Assembly (NCBI GenBank): GCA_033977485.1
Contig: CM066988.1
Coordinates: 30,004,001 to 30,068,000 of the forward strand
Source: Hydrangea macrophylla
Taxonomy: Eukaryota; Streptophyta; Magnoliopsida; Cornales; Hydrangeaceae
DNA: 64,000 nt
Direction: 5' to 3'
The position numbers and the translations under genes are program-made. Below, one piece after another: positions 30,898-43,002 of the stretch. Each line of letters opens with the position of its first letter. Position 1 is the first letter of the stretch. The notes beneath the pieces were generated by a model, which was not told the origin of the DNA, did no database searches, and was given only the letters and a program-made list of their open reading frames with translations.

Positions 30898-31477
30898 TGT
30901 TTGACATGACTCAGAATTCATCCAAGATACTTCGCTATTTCAAGAGTCGTCCAGGATACAGATGACGCCTACGAGCCTTAAGATCAGAAGAATAACTTTG
31001 ACAAAAACCTCGAGAATCATCCAAGATACCTTTAGCATATTCGACTGTGAGAGAGAGTCGTTGCATCCCTTGCATTAGATTTTGCATCCAGGGAACCCTT
31101 GAGGATGATTCCTCCAGCACTTGCACATTCACGTTTTCATACTGCACCAGCATCCTAGGATAGGAGCATTTCATCCGCATTGTTGTTGTTTGTTTTCCGT
31201 CTTCTCGCGCGCTTGAACTACGCCCTGGTCTGATTCCTGGAAAGGATACGTAGGCAGCTCCAGCGGAGCACGACCAGCATCAGCTTCAACTTAGCCGCCT
31301 CTACCCAGCATTGCATTGCATTCTTGCATTTGTAATTTCTTGATTTTTTTTCAGATTTTGAATTTCTTGATTTTGCGGATTTTTTGTTTTTCCTAAAACC
31401 TCTCAGTATGGTTATTTGGGTGCCTTCAAGGCTTTGGCACTCACTTGCAGTTCACGTTGTTCACAACAAGTTCTGCC

Positions 31478-31491
31478 AAAGAGGGGCAAAC
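31478..31491 (+). promoter_or_regulatory. gypsy A polypurine tract
   Basis: AAAGAGGGGCAAAC lies immediately before the 3' LTR, the expected start site for plus-strand DNA synthesis. Confidence 0.85.
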
Positions 31492-34400
31492 TGTAGACAC
31501 CCAATTTTGACCACACTGATAGGATTTAGGGTGGACAACGTCTTGGAGGATTCGATGATGAAAAGTACCCCGTGGAAGGTACTGGATTCCACACAATCAG
31601 AAGATCGGACTTCGGAAAGTGACTTCAAGCTCAGAAAAGCCCTTTTCCATGGATAAATCCCGGTTTTGTCAAAATCATCTCTCAGAATTCATATTCTCTC
31701 AGGGTTATATGAACATTAAGTGTTCTAAACGCAGTATTCTAGGTATCCAGAGATTCAATTTTAAAGAAAAGTTCGAAATCGACGCACATTTGAAAGCAAT
31801 TTTGGAAAAGACGTCATTTGATTTCAAAAAGACGACGAAAGTTCCGGAGGACTTCCGGACTTCAATTGGACTTCAATTCTCATTATAAAACCTCTGGAAA
31901 TATTTTTATATTGAAATTCAACCTGACAGCTTTCCAACGGTACGTAAACGGACGATTTCGGACACCAAAAAGCATTTTTACAAAAATCTGGAAAAGCAGT
32001 GCGCGTGATTTTTGAAACAGGGTTTGTGGGTGACCAGAGGAGCAAGAATAGTAAGTGGCGGTTTTGGGTATGGGGATGGCGGGTCCCACCATAACCGCCA
32101 CTTCCATTTGTGTCCTCCACGGAGCTTTTTGAGTTCCAGACCCTTCTAGAAGCTTCCCACTGCGAGGAAATTGCCTGGAAATTGCGTTTAAGCTCCGAAA
32201 TGGCCATTTTAACCCTCTTTTAAGCTCTAAAAATCCTGTTTTAACCCTGAAACTTAAGAGCTAAGTCTTCAAAATTCTATATAAGATCTCATACATCTCA
32301 TATGAGATCACATCTTAACACACTAGACACTTGGAAGAGATACACTTGAATATACTTGGAGATACAAACACACATAGAAGCACATACAAGAGAGAGAAGT
32401 ATACTTTGAATATACTTTCAATTTAGGTGAATTCTAGAGAGAGAAAATTATGAATTGAATTTAGATTAACTTAGGCTAATTAGACCACAATTTGAACATC
32501 AATTGCCTCCCTCAACTTCCATGGATGAGTGCTTGAAGAACACTTGAATAACACTTGAAGAAGAAGATCTTCAAATCAATTTTGGTCTTGTAATTGAGAA
32601 TCCTCCAAGAGGTAAACACTATAGTTCATCTCTAATTCCTACTTTGTATATATAGATCTATAAGATTTGGATCTAACTTAGTTCTATTTCTACTTATTAG
32701 AACACTCATCTTCTTCCTCTCATGTTCTTCACACACTCACATAGTTAGATCCAAATCTCTTTGATTTTTATTGATAATTTACAATTAGAGATTGTTTTTC
32801 ACTTTGATTTTCAATTTTGGTTTCATTCTTCAATTTTAGTTTAGATTCATGCATACATGATTATATATATATACATATATCTATTTTGAATTCCATGATG
32901 GTTTGGAAATATGATCTATGAGAAGGATGATTTCTATGTTCATACCTATCTCTTGATTATTCCTATTACCTAGAATTCCTATTGAATTTCATCTCCAATA
33001 TGATATTTATAAGTCCCTTTGATCCTTGATCTAAAAGTTCTTCATAGAACTTGAGGGCTAAATTGATTGGGAATCATGATAATTAAGTTGATCTATGAGT
33101 TTGATCTCTCTAATAAGCTTCAACTATCACTAAAATGTTTTCCTCACACTTTAAAATGAACTAGATAAAAATTCAGCAAAGCAGATTGGTTTTGTCCATT
33201 AGATTTGGTCCATCAAAACCCATAGTTTGATGGATTTCAAATTTTCTGGGTAAACTTTGATGAATTAGCTTTCATCCGGTCCGTTTTGAGAGCTTTTAGG
33301 ATTCATATACTATTTTTAGAAATTGTTGAGAAATCGGTTGACAGATTTGAACATCGTCTCTTTGTGCTTGAATTTCAGGAAATCTATAATAGTTATCGAC
33401 GTTCCGCTTTTTGGGGATGATTCCTAACTCATATATCTATATGCCGATGTAAAATCGTGAGCATACGATCGAGTTAGGATCGTTTTCTAAGCGTTTAAAG
33501 TTGATACAACTATTCTGGAATTTTCTAAGTTTAATTACAAATATGATTATGTATACAAAATGGTCATACCTTGATCACTCAACAACAATTGATGAATAAA
33601 ACTTGGTTTAGAAATCACCTAGGATAAATGGATGAGAGATCAAAAGCTTAAATCAACTTGGTTAACATGATTCATGAACTTCTATTATACTTCTATTATG
33701 TTTTGCATTCATTTGTCAAATGATACCAAATTTCCAGAATAACAGAGTCTGTTTAAAACACTTTTTCAGAAACCTTGTGATTACAGAATGTCCATGGGTT
33801 TATTTTTATCATATACTACAATGAAATAGCTTTCTTTTGACACCAAATAGAGCTTCATATGATTTTTGTAGATTTAATTATGATTTTTACAAGAACAGTG
33901 GACAGTCCTGATCCACTGTTCCCAAAACATTTATTTCTCAAACAATAAAATTGATATTGAGGTCCCACTTTTTGGAGAAGTTCCCTAAGACATGTATCTA
34001 ACTTTCTGTAAAAGGGTTTTTATCCAGCTCATGTTTAAGACCACTTTTGATAGGATTCATTAGAGGTTGCTGAATCTGGAAATTTGATTGATGACATGTT
34101 TTCTTTGTTTATCATGCATATCATTTGTTTGCTTGTATTTTTTGCAATGCTTGGGTATTCTTTGGTGTATTAGTGCAGAGAATTAAGTGCCTCGGACCCG
34201 GACTTCGATTTGTGGTTTGCCTCGTCTACATGTGGCTTAGTGCCCATGTATCATGTACTATCTCTATCCTTTCTCTTAGAATTTTTCTAGGTTTACAACT
34301 TTGATTTCAACGACACATTTCCTTTAGGATAAGTCTCCGTTTATATGATTATTTGTTAGAGACATCTTATCTAGGATTGTTGCATGATTGCATTGCACGT

Positions 34401-34982
34401 TTACATTCTTTTTGCTTTCGCGACTCCGCTTGAGTCAACCAATGTAAGTCTTCTCGTTCCCTTTGCATATCATGACATGTTTACTTTATTTGCATCGGTC
34501 CCGGGCGGGACTAGCCACTGTGAGTATACTTCTCCCTTGTGTTGCATGGGCATCCGCTTTCTACTTGATTTAGTCTCTTGAAATGATTTTCATTAGATGT
34601 TTCTTTTTGCCATGTATATACCTATCTAGTATGTTTGAGGAAACAACATCTATTATGAATTAATAACAAGGATATTTGAATCAAGGCCTACCATTCGGTA
34701 GGGCGAGGAGGGGGTGCTTTAGTCCTGCTTGGGCTCCTTCCCCTCTCGTACCAAGACCCCCGAACCTTGTTTCTGGTAATGAAGGGCGAGTAACCTTATT
34801 CAATTTTGGGCGAGTCAAACTTGGGTTTCCTAATTCCCGATAAAAATTAGGTGGCGACTCTTTGTCTCTAGGATCGCGTGAGGAAGTCCTAGTTTTCCCT
34901 GAAGTGTGCTCCTTGGGATCCGTCCCGGGACACTATCGAGGGAGAGCGTCAGGACCTCCTCCTCCATTCGCGACGGTCCACA
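31492..34982 (+). repeat. gypsy A 3' LTR
   Basis: It matches the 5' LTR over its full 3491 bp. I see T for C at 32239, G for A near 34544 and C for T near 34592, and no indels. It ends TCCACA followed by the CATTG duplication. Confidence 0.95.
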
Positions 34983-34987
34983 CATTG
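34983..34987 (+). repeat. target-site duplication CATTG (right)
   Basis: Second copy of the pentamer flanking gypsy A. Confidence 0.9.
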
Positions 34988-35861
34988 CTCCTCAGACACC
35001 CAGATTATTTTGTTTAAGCCCCCAGAGGTTTCGGTATTCGTGAAAGGCCCTATTCCGTCTTAAATTCACAGAAAATGCATAAGAACGCCAAACTGAGGTT
35101 GTGATATACCATTGGAAAGGTAATGGAGTCTACTTTCCATAAAAAAAGTTTAGAGATAGCTCACTTTGAAAAACTTTGCGGTATTCGCGATAAAATCTGA
35201 TTTGATCGCCTTTTTCACCTTTGGAAATTCGTAATAAATCCGTTTTAAATTCATAAATTATGTATGATATACCGTTGGAAAGCTATTGATCTCTAGTATC
35301 CATGAAAAATGTTTGATAAATGATGTAGTGCTCCAGTTTTAAGGTCAACTTTTAGGTCAAATCGGTCAAACTTGGGATCTTCAAAAAGTTATGAGAGTCT
35401 CTAGGAACTCCCAAGAGCTGACGTTTCGTCCGATTTTATTTTAAAACTCGTTTTTAGTACTTTTCACATGATCTAGGATGATCTTGGAATATTTGGGCGA
35501 GTTCGGATGATTTTGGTCAAACCCTAGTCAAACTTGGTCAAACCCTGGTTAAACTGGTCAACGGAAACTTTCCGGAATCTTCCGGGACTTCTAGGGGCTT
35601 CTGGGAGTTGACGATTTCATCTATTTTTGCTTCAAAATCCATTTTCTTAATTTTCCTATGACATAGCATGTTTTCAGAACTTTCAGCCCAAATTTGGGAG
35701 TTTTTGAGCTTTTAGGGGCATTTCAGTCATTTATACCATTTTCTGAGTATTTTGAGAGATAGAGCTAACTTCCAAGAGTCCTTTTTGAGTCTTTTTCGAT
35801 CATTGTGAACCACTAAGCTATGAGTCTCCTAAATTTGAGAGTCGACAAAATGGGGTGTCTA
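34988..35861 (-). mobile_element. Tat-type solo LTR, second part
   Basis: Continuation of the solo LTR at 13734-16101 beyond gypsy A. Read on the minus strand it starts TGTAGACACCCCATTTTGTC at 35861, the same opening as the gypsy A LTR. Copia I sequence resumes directly after it. Confidence 0.72.
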
Positions 35862-38573
35862 CACCTGCTTAACTCCATAAATGGACCTTTGCAGCTTGCA
35901 CACCAAGTTATCTATATCGTCAGATTTGAAGCCCTCTGGTTGCTGCATATGGATGTCCTCATCAAGATTTCCATTCAAGAATGTAATCTTGACATCCATC
36001 TGCCAGATCTTATAATCGACACATGCCACAAAAGATTAGAGAATTCTTATGGATTTAAGCATGGCTATAGGCGAGAAGGTTTCCTCATAATCGATGTCCT
36101 CTCTCTAAGTATAACACTTTGCTATAAGCCTAACTTTGAAGGTCTCTATCTTTCTATCTGATCCTCTTTTCCTCTTGTAGACCCACTTATAACCAATGGT
36201 TTTAATATTAGCTAGTGTATCCATAAGTTCCCAGACCTAATTAGAGTCCATGGTCTCCATCTCAGCCTTCATCGCTTTAACCCAATGACTCAAATCAAAA
36301 TTGGGAATTGCCTCCTCATATATGGTACGATCAGATTCATAGTCCACAGAGATAGCTTCAAAAACTTCTCCTAAGAACATTTATCTGTCAGGATGGCTGA
36401 CTATCCTCCCATTACGACGAGGTACCGATTCAGAAATATGTGAAGATATAGTGTTTAGTTGTTCTTGATTGTTATTAACTGTTGGGAAAATAGAGGGCTC
36501 TCTCGTTACTTCTTCCAAAACTATATTTCTGTGGCTTTATGGTTCATGATATAATCATCCTCTAAGAAAATTGCATTCGTGCTAATGAACACTTTCAGTT
36601 CTCTCAGATCATAAAAATACCAACCATAGGTGGTCTTTGGATAACCCACGAAGTAACATACTTCCGATCGTGTCTCTAACTTTCTTATCTTTCCCTTCAG
36701 CACATGTGTTGGACACCTCTAAATATGAAAATGTTGTAAAGATGGCTTACGCCCACTCCATAACTCTTGAGGTGTCTTAGGGATTGATTTGCTTGGAACA
36801 TGATTTATTATGTACGATGCAATTTCTAAAGCGTACCCCGAAAGGAAAAATGACAACTTTGAAGAACTCATCATCGACCAAGTCATGTCTAAATGGGTCC
36901 GGTTCCTTCTTTCTACTACACCATTCTACTGAGGCATGCCTAGTGTAGTCAACTGTGGCAGGATCCCATCTTATACCAAATAATCAATAAACTCATTAGA
37001 GAGATATTTGCCACTTCGATCTGATCGAATGACCTTGATATGTCATCTAATTGCTTCTCTAGCTCTGCTTGAAACTCTTTGAACTTTTCAAAAGCTTCAG
37101 ACTTATGGTGCATCAAATAAATATATTCATATCTAGAGTGGTCATTAGTAAATGTGACGAAATAATCATAACCATATCAATATGTACTAATTCCAACAAG
37201 TTATTTAACCTACTGCCCCTTTCAATATTAGTTATTTGACCAACAAGTTATTCTTGATCATTTTTCCTTCTATACAAGATTGACAAATCGACATGGGTTC
37301 AAGAACCAAAGAGTCTACAAACCCATCTTTGACTAGTTTGTTAATCCTATTTAGATTGATATGACCTAACCTCATATGCCAAAGTCATGTTGGATTAGAA
37401 GAAGGTTCCTTTATTTTAGATGGTAATTAACCATTGATTTATTAAGTTCCATTTTATATTCATTAGAAATAATAGGAGTGATGACATACAAGTCATTTAA
37501 TTTTATACCAGAATAAATAAAAGAACTACTTCTTTTAATAACCACTTTAGCTTTAATAAAACAGAATAACCTTTATTCAATAACTTTGAAACTAAAATTA
37601 AATTACGTCTCATACTTGGAACGTAATGTACATCTGGTAAAATTAAAGACATTTTATTATGGAATTCTAAAACTACTACTCCCACCACAACCGCTGAACC
37701 ATTTGCACTAGAGCCTAAAGTTAACTTGATCTCTCCATCATTATACCTCCTAATTGATCTGAACCCCTATAATGAATTACAAACATGGTTAGTAGTAGCA
37801 GAATCAATGCACCAAATATTTGAAGCATCTGTTAGAAAAATTACTTCAATAACTTGTGATTTAATCATACCTACGACTTTGTAGCTAAGTATTTCAAATA
37901 GTTTCTCATCCAGTGGCCCGGTTCCCTGTATTGGAAACACTTTCTTTGCCCTTTCAACCTGCCTTACCCCCCTTCTATTAGCCTTTGACTTCCCAATCTT
38001 TGGGAAAGGTCTAACCTATGGCCCCTTAGCGCCAGACTTCTTCTTCTTTTCTTTCTTACCCTTTTGGACAAATTCAGAAGAAGAAGTCCTCTCAACGTTT
38101 AGAACATTACTCCTAGGTTTGATTACCCCCTCAGCTGCCTGTAGAGAGCTTATCAGTTTCCTTATGAAAAAATCGATTTAGTTCATGCTATAATTGAGTT
38201 TGAATTGAGCAAACAAAGCAGTCAAGGAGTTGAGGATCAGATCAACCTGATTCTGTGTATCAATGTTGGCACCCAGTGTCTCCAGTTTGTTTAAAAGTGT
38301 TATCATTTTTAAAACGTGCTTTTTAACTAGAATTCATTCCAACATTTTTGCACTCATAATTTGTTGCATGGCGATCTACCTACCTGGTCTACCATGCTCC
38401 CCAAACAGTTCTTTGATGCTAGTCATGGTAGTGCTAGTAGAATCGTTCATTTGGAATTGATGTTGCAACATACTAGCTATAGAGGCAAGCATGTAGCAGC
38501 GAGCCATTCCATTCGACTTCTTCAACTTTTCATAGTCCTATCTGGCAGTAGTCACTGCATTTGCAGTCAACTT
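35862..38573 (-). pseudogene. copia I RT-integrase-protease-gag remnant
   Basis: Minus-strand sequence parallel to copia II throughout: RT (35862-36400), the linker with a [19 protein letters not shown] frame (36521-36703), integrase (about 36740-37400), the protease region with MSLILPDVHYVPSMRRNLIL (37503-37688) and gag (about 37870-38573). A gag zinc-knuckle remnant near 37920 reads CFQYREPGHW, with one cysteine lost. Many stops and frameshifts show it is long dead and older than copia II. It stops in gag at 38573, where copia II was inserted, and resumes at 47437. Confidence 0.8.
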
Positions 38574-40267
38574 TGATGAAAAAATAGGTTTAAAATATAT
38601 TTTTAAATGCGTAGCGGAAAGATAAAGTTTCAAAAACTTATTGGTAGCCCAGTATCTAGTACTTGTCAATTCCATAGATGCGTACAAAAGAGGGGAACAA
38701 GAATTCATACCTTAAGTCTTGAACCCAATTATGAATTGCTTTCTCTTGGATGGTGCAGTAGCCTCCACTAGGTTGTCTTCACCCTTATGACTCCTACGGA
38801 TGCCTACTAGAAAGACTAGGGTTGGTGGGAACCCTAATAGAGGGGATAGTGAAGGTTTGGGAGCTCTAAAAATAGTTTTTGCAGCTTCTAGCATGTTAAA
38901 ATGATGAACCCCTATTTTTGGACGTAGCTGCCCTATTTATAGATTCCCAGAACCAACCAAAGTTCAAGCGATCGAAGTGGCTTTGATCGATCAAACCATC
39001 TTCGAGCGATAAAACTTGTCCAGACTTCAATCGATCGAGATAACTTCGATTTATCGAACCTGTCTTGAGATCATCCTTATATGCCTTTCCAAGTATCTTA
39101 GTAGAGCTAAGAGTGTGACCTCCTAGGCTCTTTACTATTGGCTCAGACCAGTTATTAATTCCCATGACCAAACTCTTTGATCAGCAAACTAACCAACTGA
39201 TCAGTTAACGTTTACTCCACTATAAAACGATAACTGAACTCCAACGCAAAAGAACATATCTGAAACAATAACTAGACTTGTATGTTGTACTAATATCCCT
39301 CTACCTTTAGCATTCGCAATCATATTCAGGTAGTCGGATAAACGATTACTGTTAACCAGAATCACGATTACTTCTTGTATTCCTTGAGTCCCATTCACCC
39401 CTCATGATTACCAAATATGTTGATAACTACTTATCAACAAGACTGCAGTTCTCAGTAATCAACTTGTTGACATTCTCAAGGGAATGCTTACTCTGAATAA
39501 GAGGGTAGATTCTACCTTGACAATATACGTTCACAACCCCATGAACATGACATACCCAAGATACCCAGGTGTTGATCTTTTATAGACCTCATTGATTGGT
39601 AAGTCAAAGTAGCCATATCCACAGTTTGTGTCCATAATCGTCTCAAGATTGAGAACACGTACCTTATACAAGTTATGAGTCCCTATCGACTGTTGACAGT
39701 CTTGAGTGTCAATAAGAAAGCTCAGGTCTTTCAATGCTCTATAAGCACTCACATATTAACTAAGAGTTACACTCTAGTGATTAAGATTAATCACTCCATC
39801 CAATGGTAGTTAATTATGCTACAGTGTAAACCTGATGAGATATCCAGTCTCATCATCCACTGTGGCAAGCTCTATGTATCAAAGAATAATAATTTGTATC
39901 TCACTTGTATGTATCTCATACACACACGAATTCCTTACTATGATACTTAAGGATTAACAATCATCTCATGAAAGAAACATATACAATAAAATGTAAAACT
40001 GATATCCATATATTAAAATGTCAATGTCTCGTACATAAAGTAATGATTTGGAAAATACTTTTGCTCACCCAAAATTTGGTACACCAATGCTCACCCAAGC
40101 ACCCCATTGGCCAATGCAGTGGGGTCCAGGATTAAACAAATGTAAACTACATTTGTTTAATCCTGGACCCCACTGCATTGGCCAATGGGGTGCTTGGGTG
40201 AGCATTGGTGTACCAAATTTTGGGTGAGCAAAAATGCTCTCAATGATTTGAGGGCACAAACCCAACA
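38574..40267 (-). repeat. copia II 3' LTR
   Basis: On the plus strand it runs TGATGAAAAAATAGGTTT to CACAAACCCAACA. Its 1694 bp include a 191-bp MITE plus 9-bp duplication; without these it is about the length of the 5' LTR (1483 bp). Purine-rich sequence (complement of AACTCCCACTTGC) follows. Confidence 0.82.
40051..40241. mobile_element. foldback MULE-type MITE with 9-bp duplication
   Basis: The core 40059-40233 consists of two 86-bp arms that are exact inverse complements around a 3-nt loop (AAC). The outer ends GAAAATAC and GAGAGCAT are imperfect continuations. AATGATTTG stands on both sides (40042-40050 and 40242-40250), a 9-bp duplication typical of Mutator-like elements. The other copia LTRs here lack the insert at this place (for example 47401-47420), giving an empty site for comparison. 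No coding capacity. Confidence 0.88.
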
Positions 40268-41087
40268 AACTCCCACTTGCACTCACAACCATACATGATT
40301 ACATATTAGACCTAGACTATCTAAATGATGATCAAAGACTTTTTGTGGCAAGGACTTTGTAAACGGATCCGCAAGGTTGTCAGAGGTGGCAATCTTGTTC
40401 ACAGTCACATCTCCACGTTGAACAATATCTCGGATTAGATGATATTTCTGCTCAATGTGCTTTACCTTTTCGTGGTTCCTTGGCTCCTTGAACTGAGCCA
40501 CTGCCCCCACTATTATCACAATAAAGTGTAATAGGTGACAATGACGCTGGTACGACCTCGAGCTCCATAAGGAACTTCTTGAGCCAAACAGCTTACTTTG
40601 TGGCTTCACAAGCAGCCATATACTCAGCTTCTATAGTTGAGTCTGCAATGTACTTCTACTTAATGATCCTCTAATTGACAGCACCACCTCCTAAGGTAAA
40701 GAGATGATCGAACGTCGACTTCCTTGAATCTTTATCTGACATAAAGTCCGAGTCAGTGTATCCCACTGGAATTAACTCACTACCACCATATATAAGCATG
40801 TAATCTTTAGTCCTTCTCAAGTACTTAAGAATGTGCCTAACGGCTGTCCAGTGCTCTGGACCAAGATTTGATTGATATCTACTAACCATGCCAACGGCAG
40901 AGTAGATATCTAGTCTAGTGCATAACATCGCACGCATGAGACTTCCTACTACTGAAGCATAGGGAACTCCTGCCATGCGATTCCTCTCCTCCTGTGTTTT
41001 TGGACACTGGTCCTTAGAGAACACTAAACCCTGCTTGAAAGGTAATAAACCTTTCTTCGAATAATCCATTGAAAACTGAGTTAGCAC
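40268..41087 (-). pseudogene. copia II RNase H region
   Basis: Minus-strand frames cover MAGVPYASVVGSLMRAMLC, LDIYSAVGMVSRYQSN, VRHILKYLRRTKDYML and PVGYTDSDFMSDKDSRKST, then IEAEYMA and a KYHLIRDIVQRGDV end, the standard Ty1/copia RT-to-RNase H stretch that degrades template RNA. The conserved Asp of YTDSDF and the Glu of IEAEY are visible. Stops near 40670 and frame changes near 40610 break it. Confidence 0.85.
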
Positions 41088-41126
41088 CTGATTGATATAA
41101 CCAGCTTGAGATAATCCTATTATCTT

Positions 41127-42122
41127 TCACTTACGATCCCGAAAGAGCTTTATTCCAAGAATATAGCTCGTCTCTCTTAGATCTTTCATATCGAAAGTAC
41201 TAGCTAGCCAAACCTTAGCCGTTGGCAATGCCACTACATCATTCCCAATGAGTAGAATGTCGTCCACGTAGAGCACAAGAAAAGCCACCACTTTCCCTTC
41301 ACACTTCTTGTATACACAAGGTTCATCCTGATTCTGTATGAAACCAAACGATTTGACCGCTTGGTCAAAATGAATGTTCCAACTCCTGGATGCCTGTTTA
41401 AGCCCATAAATGGACTTTTGCAGCTTGCACACCAAGTAACCTTTCCGACCATCTATGAACCCTTTTGGTTGTTGCATATAGATGTCTTCCTTAAGATTGC
41501 CATTCAAGAATGTAGTCTTGATGTCCATCTGCCAAATCTCATAATCAAGGCATGCAGCAATGGATAAGAGTATTCTGATGGACTTGAGCATGGCTACAGG
41601 CGAGAAGGTTTCCTCATAGTCAATGCCCTCCCCTTGAGTATAACCTTTTGCTACATGACTAGCGTTAAAGGTCTCAACCTTTCCATCAGATCCTTTTTTC
41701 CTCTTATAGATCCACTTACAACCAATGAGTTTAATATTGGCTAGAAGTTCTATAAGATCCCAGACCTGATTGGAATCCATAGATTCCAATTCAGCCTTTA
41801 TAACTTTAACCCAATGAGCCGAGTCAACATCAGTCATTGCCTCTTCGTATGTGGTAGGATCAGATTCAAATTCTATGGAGACAGATTCAAAAACTTCTCT
41901 TAAGAACATGTATCTATCAGGCTGGCTGATAATCCTCCCACTACGACGAGGTACCAGTGCGAAAATGGGTGAAGAAGTAGTATTTTCTTGATTTACATCG
42001 TTATTAACTACAGGTTGAACTGAGGGCTCTCCTTCTATCTTTCTTAGATCTATCCTTCCCTTAGGTATGTGGTTCATGATATAATCATCCTCTAAGAAAA
42101 TAACATTTATACTAACAAACAC
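41127..42122 (-). pseudogene. copia II reverse transcriptase region
   Basis: A 331-codon open stretch, the longest in this element. After a linker with RRSGRIISQPDRYMF it shows the Ty1/copia RT landmarks WVKVIKAELESMDSNQVWDL, GCKWIYKRKKGSDGKVE, AKGYTQGEGIDYEETFSPVA, the QMDIKTTFLNGNL block, YGLKQASRSWN and the catalytic LYVDDILLIGND. The usual DVKTAFLNG reads DIKTTFLNG. Frame changes on both sides detach it from integrase and RNase H. The tandem duplication begins inside this region at about 41796. Confidence 0.88.
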
Positions 42123-42138
42123 TTTCTATTTTCTTGGA

Positions 42139-42915
42139 TCATAAAAATACCATCCATAAGTACCCATACCCTACGAAGTAACATTCTTCCGATCTAGAAT
42201 CCAACTTGCTCATATTTCCTTTCAGCATATGTACCGGACACCCCCATATCCAGAGATGTTGCAAAGAAGGCTTGCGCCTAATCCACATCTCCCGTGGTGT
42301 CCTGGGAACATATTTGCTTGGTACTAGATTTAGTATGTACGCAGCGGTTTCCAAAGCATAACCCCAAAGGAATAAAGGTAAATCCGAATAACTCATCCTT
42401 GACCTAGTCATGTCTAAAAGAGTCCGATTCCTTCTCTCCGCTACACTGTTCTGCTGAGGCGTACCAGCTGTAGTCAATTATGACAGAATCCCAGTCTGTA
42501 TGAGGTGATCAATATACTCATTAGAGAGGGACTAGCCACCTTGATCAGATCGAATGGCCTTGATATGTGTTCCTAATTGCTTCTCCACTTCAGCCCTAAA
42601 CTCTTTGAACTTTTCAAAAGCTTCAGACTTATGCTGTACTAGGTATACATATCCATGCCTAGAGTGGTCATCAGTAAATGTTATGAAATGCTCATAACCA
42701 CCCCGGGGTCTAATAGTTATTGGTCCACACACATCAGTATGAGCTAATTCCAACAACGCATTGGTCCTATTGCCCTTTGTCGGAAAGGACCTTTTGGTCA
42801 TCTTACCCTCTAAACAAGACTCGCAGACTTCCATTGGTTCGAGAACCAGTTCGCCTAAGACCCCTTCTTTAACTAGTCTGCCAATCCTATTTAGGATGAT
42901 ATGGCCAAGCCTCAT
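42139..42915 (-). pseudogene. copia II integrase
   Basis: Two minus-strand frames. 42532-42915 starts in the pre-integrase zinc region (MRLGHIILNRIGRL, CESCLEGKMTKRSF) and holds the first two catalytic acids (HTDVCGP and TDDHSRHGYVY, then IRSDQGG). 42139-42477 carries [20 protein letters not shown] with the catalytic Glu. A stop and a short gap separate them near 42478-42531. Confidence 0.85.
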
Positions 42916-43002
42916 ATGCCAAAGCTTTGTTGGATTAGTAGAAGGTTCCTTTCTGTAGATGGTATAGTTACCACTGAGTTATTAAGTTCCATACAAGAGT
43001 CT

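Larger units (their letters stand above)
27971..31477 (+). other. gypsy A 3' non-coding region
   Basis: About 3.5 kb between integrase and the polypurine tract. It contains two copies of TGATTCCCACTTGGGGATAxGTAGGC (near 28035 and 28138) and a weaker third near 31235, three PPT-like hairpins, an antisense reading frame and three blocks of tandem repeats. Long 3' regions with repeats and extra frames are typical of Tat elements. Plus-strand frames spanning 30158-30965 are translations of the repeats, not genes. Confidence 0.7.
16102..34982 (+). mobile_element. gypsy A: complete Tat-lineage Ty3/gypsy element
   Basis: An 18,881-bp element has two 3491-bp LTRs, a CATTG target duplication, a primer-binding site, a 1.5-kb leader, one gag-pol ORF (21120-27902), a 3.5-kb non-coding 3' region with tandem repeats and a polypurine tract. 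A second, archaeal-type RNase H before the integrase places it in the Tat lineage (Ogre/Retand/Grande relatives). I see only three base differences between the LTRs (16849, about 19154 and about 19202, against positions 15390 further on), so insertion was recent. It sits inside the solo LTR that interrupts copia I. The only visible coding defect is a frame change near the integrase C-terminus. Confidence 0.95.

Noticed and set aside
30158..30965. Plus-strand frames of 148-232 codons
   Set aside because: They translate the 32-bp and related tandem repeats; period and composition follow the DNA repeats, not a protein.
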